In this document: in pieces, positions 10,950 to 23,607 of the stretch
Layout of the letters: each line of letters opens with the position of its first letter
Numbering within the stretch: position 1 is the first letter of the stretch
Notes under the pieces: model-generated
The model's input: the letters and a program-made list of their open reading frames with translations, nothing else
Databases searched by the model: none
Told to the model about the DNA's origin: nothing
NCBI GenBank assembly: GCA_036429605.1
Contig: JAVFKD010000002.1
Coordinates: 2,542,001 to 2,606,000, forward strand
Source: Cladobotryum mycophilum
Lineage: Eukaryota > Ascomycota > Sordariomycetes > Hypocreales > Hypocreaceae
DNA: 64,000 bases
Direction of reading: 5' to 3'
Translations under genes and position numbers: made by a program

Positions 10950-13900
10950 TCAGGACTGGCTGGCTAAATGGTTTGCAGCCTACAAACAATGGTTAGATAT
11001 ATCGATGCTTGCTCTAGAAAAGACCAATCAATGACGTACCTTTTCCAGATTGTAATCATACGCTTCCAAAGCAGCCAAGGCGGCAGGGCGAGAGTATCCC
11101 ATGCCAGTCAAGCTCTTGAGGATCGGGTCATCATGCTCTCCTCCCTCTGTGAGGGCGCGGCCAGGGGCAGAAGGGCGGGATTCAGCATTTTCTTCTTGGG
11201 CAGCACCAGTTCCGTCGTTGTGGGCAGGAGGAGTCGCCGTACCAGGAGAGTCCAGATTAGCAAAGATGGCATCCCAATCATGGGATTCAGCTCCCTTCTG
11301 TTGAGAGCCTGGACCAGCGGTGCCACTAGCCACGGAGTTGGATGAGATGAAGTCAAAGCCACTCTCGTTACCGAAAGCAGTAGACTCGCTCTTTGCCTGA
11401 CTAGCAGGTGGGCTGCTATCAAACATTGGGTTATAGTCGTCCAGCCCAGACCGGGAAATATTAGCGAAATCGTCATCTGCAGAGCCCTCCTTGGCATCTT
11501 CCAAGCCCTCAAAGTCGTCATCAAGGTCATCAAAGGCCCCCTTGGGCTGGGTGGAGGCAGCATGCTGGCTAGAGGCTGTCAGGGTTCCAGACCCAAAGAT
11601 GTCATCGGCGGTCGAGGCCTGGGAAGTTGGGCCGTTATTCTGTGTTATGGTGGCAGGAGAAGAGGGAAATTCAGGGCTAGCAGATCTGTCAGCAAAATAT
11701 CATCTCATCGTTTTGATCTCCATATATTTTACCTTTTGCTTTCTACGGCTGACTCCTTCGGGGGTGTTGAGATGATAGCCGTCTCGGTTAAATCTACCGG
11801 TGCTCCGTGGGGCTCCGGGGTTGATGCCGCGGCAGCTAGCTTCTGCTCCTTGGATTTGGCTTCTGGCGATGCTGGAGCAAAGTCATCGTCAAAACCTCCA
11901 CCGTCGCTAGCGGAGTCAGAGTCATCCCGCTCAAGCTCTGAAATGGGCGGAAACTCCGTGTCAAAGGCGGCGAGGGGCTTGGACGCATCTGCCGCAAGAA
12001 GGGCCGGGGACTTGGCAGAAGTAAAGGCGGCAAATGCATTGTCAAAGTCTTCCTTAGCCTTTGCATTGTCAGTACTATCAAATGAGGCAGATCCACGGGC
12101 AGCATGAGAGTCTCCCTCCACAGGTTGGTGTGGGCTACCGCCTTGGGCCGCTGGGACTGGTGTGGCGTTGATGCTGTCGTTCTTTTCAGCATCTTCGCTA
12201 GAGCTTGGAGTTGCTAGGGCCTTGCCAGCGTCCTCTGCGATGCTTGTCACACCAGGGAAAGGGAACGAGCCAGCCCCTGAGCCCTCGTGACGAGAGGTTG
12301 GGGGGATACTTGGCGTGATGAGGACAACGACTCGTTATGCTCAGGGAAAGGCAAATTGGCCGAAGTAAGCTGCCTTGGTTCCGACGAAGCGGGGTGCTCA
12401 GCAACCAGTGTTGCATGGCGACTAACATTAGGAGATGAGGCCGAAATGTTAGAGTACGACCCAACACTTGCCGACGACTGACCTGTATGCTGCTGCTTGA
12501 ATGCGGAAGCGGGCGGGGGTGTGCCATTGGAGCTAGAGGGGCCGGCAGGGCCAAATAGCTCGTCGAATGACTTGTCGGAGAAGGTTCTGGGTGGCTGTGG
12601 TCCAAACACTCCCAAGATATCAGTGCTCGCCGTCCGCTTGAAGAAAGGGTTATTAGCACTCGATGTAGATGGTGTTGGGCTGGCAAGTTGAGCCGAAACA
12701 GAAACTGGTGAGCCAGTCTCAGCTTGACGAGAGATATCATCCACGCTCCTCGCAAGTGACTCAGCTTCCGACTTCAACTTGTCACGCTCCCCCTCAGTAG
12801 TAGACAGCTGCTTCTTGTTGATAGCGACGAGGCCCTTCTGCTGTCGAGCCTCGAGCCTAAGTTTGTCGATTTGAGGCTTCAACTGAGCAATCTCACCATT
12901 TGCCACGCGAATCCGCTCTCGTAGGCTAGAGTTCTCGTTTTGGTCCGTCTGCAGAGCCGACACAAGTTGCTGATGCTGGGCTTGGACATCCCTCAGCTGT
13001 CCCTCTAAAGTCATACATTCCCCTTGTAGTTTCTGCGAATCAGCCCGGGAGTTCCTCAACCGCTCTTCAAGAGAGTGTGTATCCTGTGCTTCCTTTTCGT
13101 AGAGCTGTCGAAGTTGCGCCAGTCGTTGCTCAAAGTTTTGTTTCTGTGAATTGGTTTGGTTGAACTCAACCTGGGTTATAGCTCTCTTTGACTGCACGTC
13201 CTGCGTCTGTTTAGCAAGAGAGCTGATCTGGTTTGAGAGGTTGGCCAGCTCTGTTGCATCCTCGGAGATTTTCGTGTTAGTCTCATGGTCAGTATCACTC
13301 AGGAGGTCCTCCGAAGCAGAGCGATGTGCTGCCGGTTCGGCCAGGGGTTGTCCAGCCAGGCCGCGGCCAAAGGAGGATGATGGTACAAAGGGTTTGAAGG
13401 AAGTGGCGGCAGTGGGTGAAGACGGTTTGGCAAGTGGCGATGACGGACGCAGAGCACTTGATCCGCTACCGAAGGGATCGTTGATGTTTGACCCTCCAGT
13501 AGACATGGTGGTTTGCGCCGGAGCCATTGCAGGACTCGGGGTAGAAGAATCCAAGCCGAATAGATCTTCAAGTGCGGACTTTGGAGCCGGGACAACAGGT
13601 GAAGTTGCTATCGGGGCATCAAAGGCAGATGAAACAGCAGTGGCAGGGCGAGCCTGGGTCTGGTTGCGCCGATGGGGAGGGATAAGGTTCTGCGGCAGAG
13701 TAGCAGGTAGAGGGTTTGCTCGACTGCTACGCTGCTGACGGATCAGATACATGGCAACAGCAAATCCATCGCGCGACAAACGTCCATGGGAATCAAAGTC
13801 GGCAAGATCCCAGATCTGGGCCAGACTGTCCTCAGGAAGGCCTGACTGGCTCAAGAAAGGCACAGCTTCTTCACCAGTGATGAAGCCTCGGCCCGTCTTG

Positions 13901-14988
13901 TCGAAGCCCTCATATATTTGGTCGAACTTGGCCTTCTCATGTGGAGTGATGAGCCAGTCGTTAGGGCCCGGGACTGCGGCGGGAGCTTGGGCAACCATTG
14001 GAGGACGGCCAAGGGGGCTTCCGGTGCGCTGAGAAGCTGAGCCACTAAGCTGTCGAGGAAGAGGAGCAGTGATGCCAGTATTGCTTGGGGATTGTCGAGG
14101 CGCCGTTGCCGTTGGGGTCCGTGATGCCGCCTCATACAAGCCAGGGGGCAAGACGGTCGGCAGTGCTCGTAGAGTGCCAGTCTTGGTTGAAGTGAGCAGA
14201 TGCATAGCTATGATGAACTCGGGGAGAGCCAAGGCGCCTCGCGCCTCGGTATCGGCCAGTCCCCATATTCTACCAAGAGCCTCATTGGGCAGCCCAGACT
14301 TGTCGAAGATGGATCTAGCCTGCTCACCGGGCAAGAAACCTCCCTGCAAGTTTTGACGTTCAAAAAGGCTCGAGTATTGTGCGACCTTGTCCGGGGTCAA
14401 TGGAGGGATGCGAATGGCACCTCCAGAGGACTGTGGCTGAAGAGGGGGCTGCGACGGCGACTGGGGCGGCCAGAGACCTTCGAATCGGGGGATGGGGCCT
14501 TGTTGGAGAGCAAGCTCTGGTGTAGGTTCTCTTCCAGCTTGAGCATGACCAATGAGACGAAGGACAATGCCGAAACCAGCCGGGGTCAGGAAACCTCGAT
14601 TCTCCTTGTCAGCGATTTGCCATATCTGTAGGGCAAAACAACATTAGTAAGTCAGACGCCAGGCATGGGTGATGCGGAGGAGATGGGCAAATATGGAAAA
14701 GACGAGCGAGATGCAGACTTGAAATGACGAACCTCTCCTAGAATGCGGGAATCCAGCCGCGTTTTCTCGAAAAACTTTACGGCCACCTCACCGGTGACGA
14801 CGCCAACACCCTCGCCATCTGCTTGTCGGAATAACTGGCCGTAGATGCGCTTCTCCTCTGGGGAGAGGTTGAGGTTTGGCGCGCCTAGAGGAAAAGCGGG
14901 AGTTAGATGAGAGCCATTTGATCCGCAAAGGCCTGGAATAGCATAGCCGTGATGAAATACCTGGATCAACGCCAGTGGCCGCCGACAT
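10950..14988 (-). CDS. EDE1: Ede1/Eps15-like endocytic scaffold (EH x3, coiled coil, UBA), one-base frameshift
   Basis: Ede1 is an early-arriving scaffold of clathrin-mediated endocytosis: EH domains bind NPF motifs, the UBA binds ubiquitin. Exons on the minus strand: 14988-14961, 14884-14733, 14625-11733, 11676-11040, 10979-10950. All four introns have GT-AG ends. EH1 covers about residues 11-95 (NLNLSPEEKRIYGQLF), EH2 about 135-215 (SSLFERQNLQGGFLPGEQAR), EH3 about 284-375 (WLITPHEKAKFDQIY). The coiled coil is about 519-700. The UBA ends the protein (LKSLTGMGYSRPAALAALEA, then NLEKAANHLASQS), with its last residues on the 30-base final exon. The frame breaks in the G run 12300-12305 (plus strand). 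One added base gives 3741 nt and 1246 residues. Confidence 0.92.
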
Positions 14989-17520
14989 GGTCGCACGGAA
15001 GCACTGGAAAGCTCTCGACTAGTGGTGGTTTGGAAGATGGTAGGTGGTCGCGTTCGGGGTAGCAACAAGCTGGGCGAAACAGCTCGTCAATGGTAGGGAA
15101 GCTGTAATGCAAGAAGAGCTCGGGAGGATATAGAGAGAAAAGAGACTTGGTGATGTGGAGATTTGCAAAGTGCGCAGCAAGGTGGACAGAAATAACGGCC
15201 CAAGGTCAAGACTGTTGTGGTTGTTGTTCGGTGGGTAGGGTAACGGGAATATTGGGTTTCATGGAAAGTTGGGGTAGGTTGCCAGCCTAGTGCGAGTTGC
15301 GAGCAAAAGGTGGTGGTGGTGGTGAGTGAGTGAGTGAGTGAGCGGTGGTGACTGAGTGGTGCAGTAGGGAAGTGGCCAGAAACGAAATGGAACTGACCCA
15401 GACCACGGAACCCAAACCCAGAGGGGGCTGGTGGCTTGTTTGGTTGGCTGGCAAGTAGCGAGTTGGCGGTTAAGCTGGTGAAACTGCCCGCTGTTGTGTG
15501 TGGTTGCGTGTGCTGTGGCCTCTGTAATGACCTCTGATTCGGTTAAAGCTGGCTGTGGCTTTTTAGCGCGACGGGCAAGTTGGCACCTTTGAATATATAT
15601 TATCCATACAAATTTGAATCTCCTCCACAAAAAACTTCTTCATGGTCAGACGGAGTCGTAATAGTCATTGCCAGCTTTTGGGCAGCGGTGGGATGGACCT
15701 AACATTTTGCATAGAATGGTATTTAGATGGTTGATATCTGGAGGTAGCTGGATGTATTATCAATAAGCTCAATGCTTGCGCAGAATCTGCTCTCCTTCAA
15801 GTCCATATCCTCCATATTCTCCATCCCGTCCTGGTATGTTCTGTTCTCGGATGTGTAGAACAGGAGTAGGTGGTTGTAGAATATTTTATATACTGCTCGT
15901 TGATCATTTCTTGCGGCAGAGGCGGAACTGGTCGCAGGTCTGCTATATGTAGAATTGCGTGGACTGGCCTTGCTGCTTCATATCTCGTCTCTCTACCTCC
16001 TCCAACACCAGTCACAGGGACTTCATCTCTGTCTTAACAGGATGGATTTTGTTACCGCATTCATTTGCATCTCGGAAGTGGCTTTGGTCCTTTCTTGGAT
16101 CAATCAAAGTTAATATGAGAATTTTATTGAACATGTAAATCAGCTCAAGCTGAGAGTCATCTTTTCTTGGTTTTTTTTTTTTTAAATCGCATGCATGCAT
16201 TTGGGATAACTCACCGGCTGGGCATGATGACGTGACATGCTGCAAGTCAATGAATCAGTTCCCACAGTGCGCGCTGACTGCAACCCCACGAGCTCGAGCG
16301 GCCAGCATCATCTCTATTTGGAATAGAAGATCAAATCACGGTCATATATAATTTGCATATGCATGTATGTTTAAGATGAAACTTAAATTCAAACAAACAT
16401 TTAATAAAACGGCTATTCATTATCATACCGTTTGATTTCCCGAATACCCTATCCTGCTTTCGCCACAACTCATTATAAATCCATTCATGGGTTACCTTGG
16501 CTGAGCCTCGGCGTTGAATCCACACGACCCCAAGTCAGGACTAGTATTTGTCAAAAAGATCTGGCGATGCCGAAGCGGAAAGTATCTCTAATTTCCGATC
16601 TGAATTGAGTTTTTATGCCAGTTTTGTGCTCTGCAGGCTGTTTCTCAACGCTACATGTGCCTATTTGTGGTGCCTGGATATACGTATGTATGATTATGCA
16701 ACAACACATTGACATGCCTACAGAAAGGAAAGGATGTTCTGTTACTATGGGTCTGAAGATATGGAGATCAGGGTCTACTTACTTACCTATATCATACATG
16801 CACAACTACCTAGCTTAGTAAGTAGTAGTAGCAGCAGTAGCAGCAGCAGTAGTAGTAGCAGTAGACAGACATGGTAATTAATGCAAATACAAGGCATCAA
16901 AGCCACGTTGTTGACCATCCATCCCTTTGCCTAGGACCAAAGCAGATTTCCCCCGCCTCGGCAGATGAATTACTGGGTATTCCTCAACACGGCAACGTGC
17001 AAAGATTCCAAATCTCCATGATGATGATGCTTCTTTTTGTCTCAGCTACTCTCTTCAATGATGCACGATAAGGAATCAATCCAGCCCAGACTTTCAAACT
17101 TCAACCTCTTGTGCTCCTCTTTTAATGCCCCTTTAGTACTAGATCTAGCCATCCACTCCTCGGAGCTTTCGGAATCAAAGTAATCTAAATTAGAAACGAC
17201 ACTAGATGCCCATAGAAACAATCGCGCAAGCGAGAGGTCAATTTGCAATCAAATCATCTGTTGGTATACGCCAATATGCTCTTCCTACTACCCCTTCTAC
17301 CCACGAGAAGCCGCTGTCAAGGGCGGACTGGAGCGAACTATTGAGAAAACGTCATCCACCCCTCCCCCGCTACGTTGCAGCCAAAAAAACGAACCCCTCT
17401 TTATTAGAGGTTTTTTTTCTTTTAGGTTGGTTCAAAGAGTCAATCATATATTACATATAAAAGGGTCCCAGGCGCAACTTCACCAGAAAGACGACTCCTT
17501 TCAATCAGCATTCCTCGTCG
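14989..17520. promoter_or_regulatory. divergent intergenic region between EDE1 and GLR1
   Basis: About 2.5 kb holding both promoters. Near EDE1 there is a GTGAGT-type tandem at 15324-15342. A trinucleotide AGT/AGC tract lies at 16821-16865. TTAGTAA, the consensus bound by Yap1-type oxidative-stress factors, occurs at 16815-16821, about 700 bases upstream of GLR1. Near GLR1 the strand is pyrimidine-rich. No gene or RNA gene recognised. The Yap1 reading rests on one seven-base match. Confidence 0.45.
16821..16865. repeat. AGT/AGC trinucleotide repeat
   Basis: An uninterrupted mix of AGT and AGC triplets, 45 bases, within the GLR1 upstream region, abutting the TTAGTAA word. Confidence 0.9.
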
Positions 17521-19112
17521 ATGCAATCATTCACTCTACTTGTGCGCGCATCCTCATTGAGCTCCAGAGCTGCCCCGCGTCGCATATCCTCACTATCCCG
17601 ACATCTATCCACAACTACAATCGCAATGGCTCCCGTAACGAAAGAGACCGACTACCTTGTCATTGGCGGTGGTAGCGGTGGTTTGGCTTCTGCCCGCATG
17701 GCCAGCAGCAAGTTTGGCACCAAGGCTCTGGTTGTTGAAAGCTCTCGACTTGGAGGGACTTGTGTCAACGTTGGGTATGTGATGCGGTCGATTCTATTCA
17801 TCATCTCCTCTTCCTCCTCGTTCATGATACTAACTCGCATTCTCTTACCAGTTGCGTTCCCAAGAAAGTCACCTACAACGCCGCCGCCATTGCCGAAACT
17901 ATCCACGAGGCCAAATCCTACGGCTTCTCTGTCCAACAGACTGCTCCCTTCGATTGGTCCACCTTCAAGGCCAAGCGCGACGCCTACATCAAGCGATTGA
18001 ACGGCATCTACGAGAGAAATCTTGCCAACGACAAGGTCGAATACTTGCATGGCTGGGGTCGCCTGCTGTCCAAGAACCAGGCCGAGGTCACCCTGGATGA
18101 TGGGTCCAAGGTTCTTGTAAACGCCAAGAAGATTCTCGTTGCTGTTGGCGGCAGACCCAAGTCCCCACCCAAAATTCCCGGCGCCGAGCTTGGTATCAAT
18201 AGCGATGGCTTCTTCGAAATCTCTACACAGCCCAAGAAGGTCGCCATTGTCGGCGCTGGCTACATTGCCGTTGAATTTGCCGGCATGTTCAACGCCCTCG
18301 GCACCGAGACCCATCTCTTCATCCGTCACAAGACCTTCTTGCGACACTTTGACCCCATGATTCAGGAGACTGTTACGAACGAATACGAACGTCTGGGTAT
18401 CAATCTGCACAAGGAATCTCAGACCACAAAGGTCGAGAAGGACGCTGATGGTACTCTGACCGTCACTTACAAGGATGCTGACGGCAACGAGAGCTCCATC
18501 TCAGGTGTTGAGCACCTCATCTGGGCCGTTGGCCGAACACCGATGACCAACGACATTGGTCTGGAGGAGGCCGGTCTCAAGCTCGACCACAAGGGATACA
18601 TTGTCGTCGATGAGTACCAAAACACCAACGTCGAAAACATCTTTGCCCTTGGTGATGTTACTGGACAGGTCGAGCTGACCCCCGTTGCCATTGCTGCTGG
18701 CCGTCGTCTCTCCCACCGACTCTTTGGGCCTGCTCAATTCTCGGCTCTCAAGCTCAGCTACGACAACATCCCCTCGGTCGTCTTCTCCCATCCCGAGGTC
18801 GGATCCATCGGTATTACCGAGCCCCAGGCCATCGAGAAGTACGGCAAGGACAACATCAAGATCTACAAGTCCAGCTTCACGGCCATGTACTACGCCATGA
18901 TGGAACCCGAGCAAAAGGGCCCCACCAACTACAAGTTGATTGTCGCCGGCCCTGAGGAGAAAGTTGTCGGTCTGCACATTATGGGCCAAGGCAGTGGCGA
19001 GATGCTGCAGGGCTTTGGTGTTGCTGTCAAGATGGGTGCTACCAAGGCGGATTTCGATAGCTGCGTTGCTATCCACCCAACAAGCGCAGAAGAGTTGGTT
19101 ACTCTGAAATAG
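17521..19112 (+). CDS. GLR1: glutathione reductase
   Basis: Reduces glutathione disulfide with NADPH; central to thiol redox balance. Exons 17521-17774 and 17852-19112 (intron GTATGT, branch CTAAC, acceptor CAG) encode 504 residues. The FAD dinucleotide loop is IGGGSGG (about 48-54), the redox pair is C81/C86 in GGTCVNVGCVPKK, split by the intron just before C86. The NADPH fold has VGAGYIAVEFAG, the second FAD motif is NIFALGDVTG, and the active-site His lies in AIHPTSAEELVTL. The first ATG opens an Arg/Ser-rich segment without acidic residues, like a mitochondrial presequence. Met36 starts a standard cytosolic form and has a better start context (G at -3, G at +4) than the first ATG (T at -3). 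Two translation products are therefore likely, as known for yeast GLR1. Confidence 0.96.
17775..17851 (+). other. intron of GLR1
   Basis: 77 bases, GTATGT donor, CTAAC branch, CCAG acceptor. It falls inside the redox-disulfide motif between C81 and C86. Confidence 0.93.
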
Positions 19113-20850
19113 AGTATATATAGATTCTTAGATGACAAGATGACTATTACAAGATACCTTAATGAGATTTAGATATAAGCCATATATCTATGCAATTCTA
19201 CCATGACGCTTTACGTTCTTGCCTCCATGTGGAAGTGAGATGTATCTTGATGGATGAGAGTTTCGATGTGACCTTTTGTTTCCTATATGAAGAGTGATGG
19301 AGAGTAAGGGATTGCTACATGATCTATATTGTAGCATAGTAGATACGGGTCATTTAATGAGTCCCTACTTTGTTATACGTTCAAAGTCTAGCTTATCCTT
19401 ACTATATCATGACAACAACCACAGCTGTAAGGGTTTCAGTTCCCAGTTGAACATACTGCTCACTTGACCTGGCACTTACTCCAATTAGCAGTCAAGACAT
19501 GAGATAGATAACACGGTCATGCTAACTAAAAGAGCACCTCATCATAGCGATTAAACAGGACTCTTTTTTAACACACGGTTTAGCTGCTTCTCTAGCAACC
19601 CACGATCAAGTTGGGGCCAACGATTCCACGGTGGCAGTTACTTGGGAGTCAAACACATACATGTGTAACATCATAATGAAAAGACAACTGATTTGGTTCA
19701 CAGTACATCACAGCTCAGGGGAAGCCCTTGGAAGATTTACTTCAGGGTATGTTTGAGCAAGGGGTCGAGAGGGGGCCTGCTTGATAAACAAGACCAGGTT
19801 CGCTCAGCTCTTCCCAGATCCTTGTTCTTTACAAACACGAATATTTCTCTCTGAAGTCTCTCTATCTTTCTTTCCTCCTATATTTTTACCTTGTAAGAGA
19901 GAGAAAAATGTAAATTAGCTCTGTATAAAAGCCACGGCAGACCTATAATTTGCCCGAATCATCACAAACTTGAAGCAGGATAACAGACTTTTTGAAAGAG
20001 CCTAAAAAAACAAACAGGGATGAACGGAATCAACCAGGATCACAACCCATCTTCCTTGTTCATGAATCAGCAGCCCTCCCCTTCCGAAGTCAATTACACA
20101 AGGATGCCTGTATATTCAACGTCGCAATTGGGCCTCAGCTTCCCGATAAGAGAAGGCCAGGCCCCCTAGAGTATCCCTCCCCTCCCCTTCCCCTTCCCCA
20201 TGACAAGGCCACACAGCTCGTTACTTTATTGTTTTTTTCGTATACTCACCCAATTACCAAGCGAGAACTAAACCCTGCACTCATTTCAAGACATTTTGTC
20301 TTTCTGCCCTATATCGTACAAAACGGGTTTGCGGAGATTCTAGCTGCCCAAAGGAACCAGGGAGGGAGGCAAAACACCACAGAACCGCCTTTCCCAGCAG
20401 AAAAAAACCGGGGGGCCTTGAGCATGACAACTCGCATCGCGCAGAACCACAATTTAAAGAATTGCCATATCAAGAGAAACATACATGCTCAGCCCCGGTG
20501 CTACTCCATCAAAACCGGTTTCCCCTGCAGATGTTAAAAAGACCGAAAGGGCGAGGGCGAAAAAGGGCATGTTACTACTCACTTACTCACTCCCTTGCAT
20601 AAGACGCAAGTCACACACACAGACATCCCCTCTCAGCCTTGTCATACATCCAATACCACCCACTCACACCCATTCATCCACTCACTCACTTACAAAGTCC
20701 AAAGTCCTTGTGCTCTAGGATGATTCACCCATCGCTTACACACACAAACACCTTGCATGCCATCATACCATATCACACCAGAAACCATTTTGCCCACACA
20801 CGCCCCCCTCCCTCTAGCTCCGAAAGAAAAGAAAAAAACGCCTCCTCTTC

Positions 20851-20853
<3 letters not shown>

Positions 20854-20889
<36 letters not shown>
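20854..20889. repeat. (CT)18 microsatellite
   Basis: Perfect CT dinucleotide run. Confidence 0.95.
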
Positions 20890-20892
<3 letters not shown>

Positions 20893-22212
20893 AAAACAAA
20901 GGTACCAGAAAAGGGTAACCACTGCGCCCATATGATCCATCCCCCCAACTACTACCCACGTTCCAAACACATCTAGGCATGAATATGACGTGACATGTTA
21001 ACAATGACATGCCACCTGTCAACAATCACACGCAAGTCACACGCAGCCCCATGAATGGCATTTTACCATCACACTGAGGGATGGAGAGAGAGAAAAACGC
21101 CAAGTCGTAGGACTGTCACTCACACACCCACGCACATACACACACTTACACCCACTTCCGAAATTCTTCCAAGTAAAAAAGGATTTACGCCTCCATTTTC
21201 CGAGAATCCTTTCAAATTGTTTATTTTTGGGCTGAACGGGCGCTTACCTGCAGGCACCAAGCAAAAACACACACAAGGCATCAGAACGTTACACAAGATC
21301 TTGCCTTGCCTTGCCCGTGAGATGCAAAATTTTGCAAAAATGGTACCTTGTTTCGTCCAGAGAAGCCTAGTGACACATACTACATACGGAACGGAGGGTA
21401 ACAACTCATGTAGGTACAAGTGCAAAAACGAGAAAATGCAACAACCTTCGGAACATATGGATACTACCTGGGGGCCATCAAGGACCTCGCTCAGATATCT
21501 GCCTTGGGGGAGCAGGTGAGACGGACGGAGAAGCAAGGGGGAAGCAGAATGTCCCGGATACCTGCAGGGAGGGAGAAGGGAAGAGAAGAGAGGGGGGCAG
21601 CCTCGCATGGCTGCGGCATATCATGGAGTGGTAGGGCAGCTTGGCGAACGTAGATGCCGACGATTGCCACGAAGAAGGATCACATCACACACCTTCATTC
21701 TTGTTCATCATGCCCCCCTTCATGAATGCAAGGGTATAGTGAGAGGATGTACAAGTAGAAGAAGGGTGTGCGGGAGAGTCTCGGTCTCCATAACCATGCT
21801 ACTCAGCCCTAGGAGGAAGAAATCGGACCGGGGGATTCCAAAACAAACCGAGGGAAAAAACCTGATGGAGTGGGAACGAGAAGAACAAAACATGGGAACC
21901 CAAAGAACCGGGAACAAGCAGGATTGGAGGGTGGTGAGGGTCAAGAGAAAAAAGCTCAGCAGTCAGATCTTTCTTTTCCTCTGCTCACGGCCTGACCGGA
22001 TTCATGGGACGAGAGAAACGAAAATAACATGCTCGATGACGCAGGGGAGGGAAAGACGGGATCAAGATTTGGAACTCGATACACCAATGAAGTGTTGATC
22101 ATGAATGAAGACCCCTCTATGCCCCCTCCCAACCCTCCTCGTAACACAGAAGATGTGGATAATCTTGCATTCCCTCGTGGGGCCTTGATCTTGCTTTGTA
22201 AGACGAGAGAGG

Positions 22213-22270
22213 GTAGTAGTAGTAGTAGTAGATGTAGTAGTAGTAGATGTAGTAGTAGTAGATGTAGAAG
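22213..22270. repeat. TAG trinucleotide and GATGTAGTAGTAGTA tandem
   Basis: A TAG run followed by two exact copies and a partial third copy of a 15-base unit, GATGTAGTAGTAGTA. Confidence 0.9.
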
Positions 22271-22925
22271 CAGAGAGAGAGAGGAAGAGAGTGGGCAAGA
22301 GGAAAAGAAACGTGGGAGCGACCCGAGAATCCAAATAAAAAATCGGTTGATACGGGCGTAGACGCTGACGGCGGAGTGTTGCATCCAAAAAAGAACAAGG
22401 ACGCCACCTCCACACACACTCACTTACACACCTCTCTCTCCCACTCACGCCTTGGTACTTGTAGTAGTAGTTAATATGAAAAGGAAAAGGTGTAACACCC
22501 CAAAGTTCTTGATAGCATCAAACCGAAACAAGAAACAAGAAGAGAGAGAAAAAAGAAAAAGAAAGAAAAAAGTAAGCTTCCCTGATTCGAGGGGAGGTCA
22601 CAAGACGATTTATCCCGTAATCGCCAAGAAAACTACGGACCTAGCATTCTCTTTATCTTTCTCTTTCTCTCTCTCATCCTCCTTGTCATCTTACTTTTAT
22701 GTAGCAATTGGGTCCGTCCCCAAGATTCAGGAGAGACATTGAGTAAAAAAAAAAAACGTGCCATATGTTGGTTGTTTGATGGATCGATGGATTGATGGAG
22801 AGGGGGTGTGTGCGCAAGTTGCGGAACTTGACGATGCAACGCTAGAAAGGAAAGAAAGAAAGAAAGAAAAATGTTCAAGAGAGCAAGATAGAGAGGGTAT
22901 CGTCATCTTGCTCTCTCTCTGTCTC

Positions 22926-22948
22926 TTTTTTTTTTTTTTTTTTTTTTT
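22926..22948. repeat. T23 homopolymer
   Basis: Twenty-three consecutive T. A second long T run, interrupted by AA, lies at 23266-23290. Confidence 0.95.
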
Positions 22949-23366
22949 CATGGGGCCCATGATCCACGGGAATGGGATGGCATGGGCGTGCAGTGATTTA
23001 GAAACGCGGAGTGCATCATACCATACAAGAATTGGAAAATGTCATGCCGTACCGTGTGATTTGGGGGGTGTCCATGTCCATGTCCAAGGTTCCAGGTTCC
23101 AGGTTCTCCCCCTCCCCAGCCAATATTATGGTATCACAGCGTCACAGCGTCTCTCCCGGGAACGAAGAAACCCAAGCGGGTGGTAACTGGGAGCGCACCA
23201 TCACCAGCAAAGAAAAAAAGGTTTCTGAAATGGTCCCATCCCCTCGGAACCCCGAGAGTGACGAGATTTTTTTTTTAATTTTTTTTTTTTGCTGGGCTGG
23301 GCTGGGTTCAACACAGACGGTTTGTCCCAGTCGTTTGGTGCAAGAGGCTTGTTCGAGCCTAGACTC

Positions 23367-23406
23367 GGCTGGGCTGGGGCTGGGCTGGGGCTGGGCTGGA
23401 CTGGGG
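23367..23406 (+). repeat. GGGCT/GGGGCT array, G-quadruplex-prone
   Basis: Five G runs of three or four bases separated by CT, so the plus strand fits the G3+N1-7 quadruplex rule. A smaller GCTGG array lies just upstream at 23291-23306. Confidence 0.85.
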
Positions 23407-23580
23407 AGGAGGGGGAGTGTTTGTGATGGAGAGGAAGAACCAACCATGGGACGAGGCACTGTGACCAAGAAGCAAGCCACCATTTTTCATCACACTCGCA
23501 CTGCTTGCCATTCATCCAATTGTCGTGTACGAATCCAACACTCATTCCCACTATCTACTCCATAGTGTAGAGTAGAGTGA

Positions 23581-23607
23581 AGAGGAGGAGGAGGAGGAGG
23601 AGGAGGA
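23581..23607. repeat. GAG/AGG trinucleotide repeat
   Basis: Purine-only triplet run of about nine units. Confidence 0.9.

Noticed and set aside
19992..20537. 181-codon frame after GLR1
   Set aside because: No domain, passes through low-complexity tracts, no leader or intron signals supporting it.
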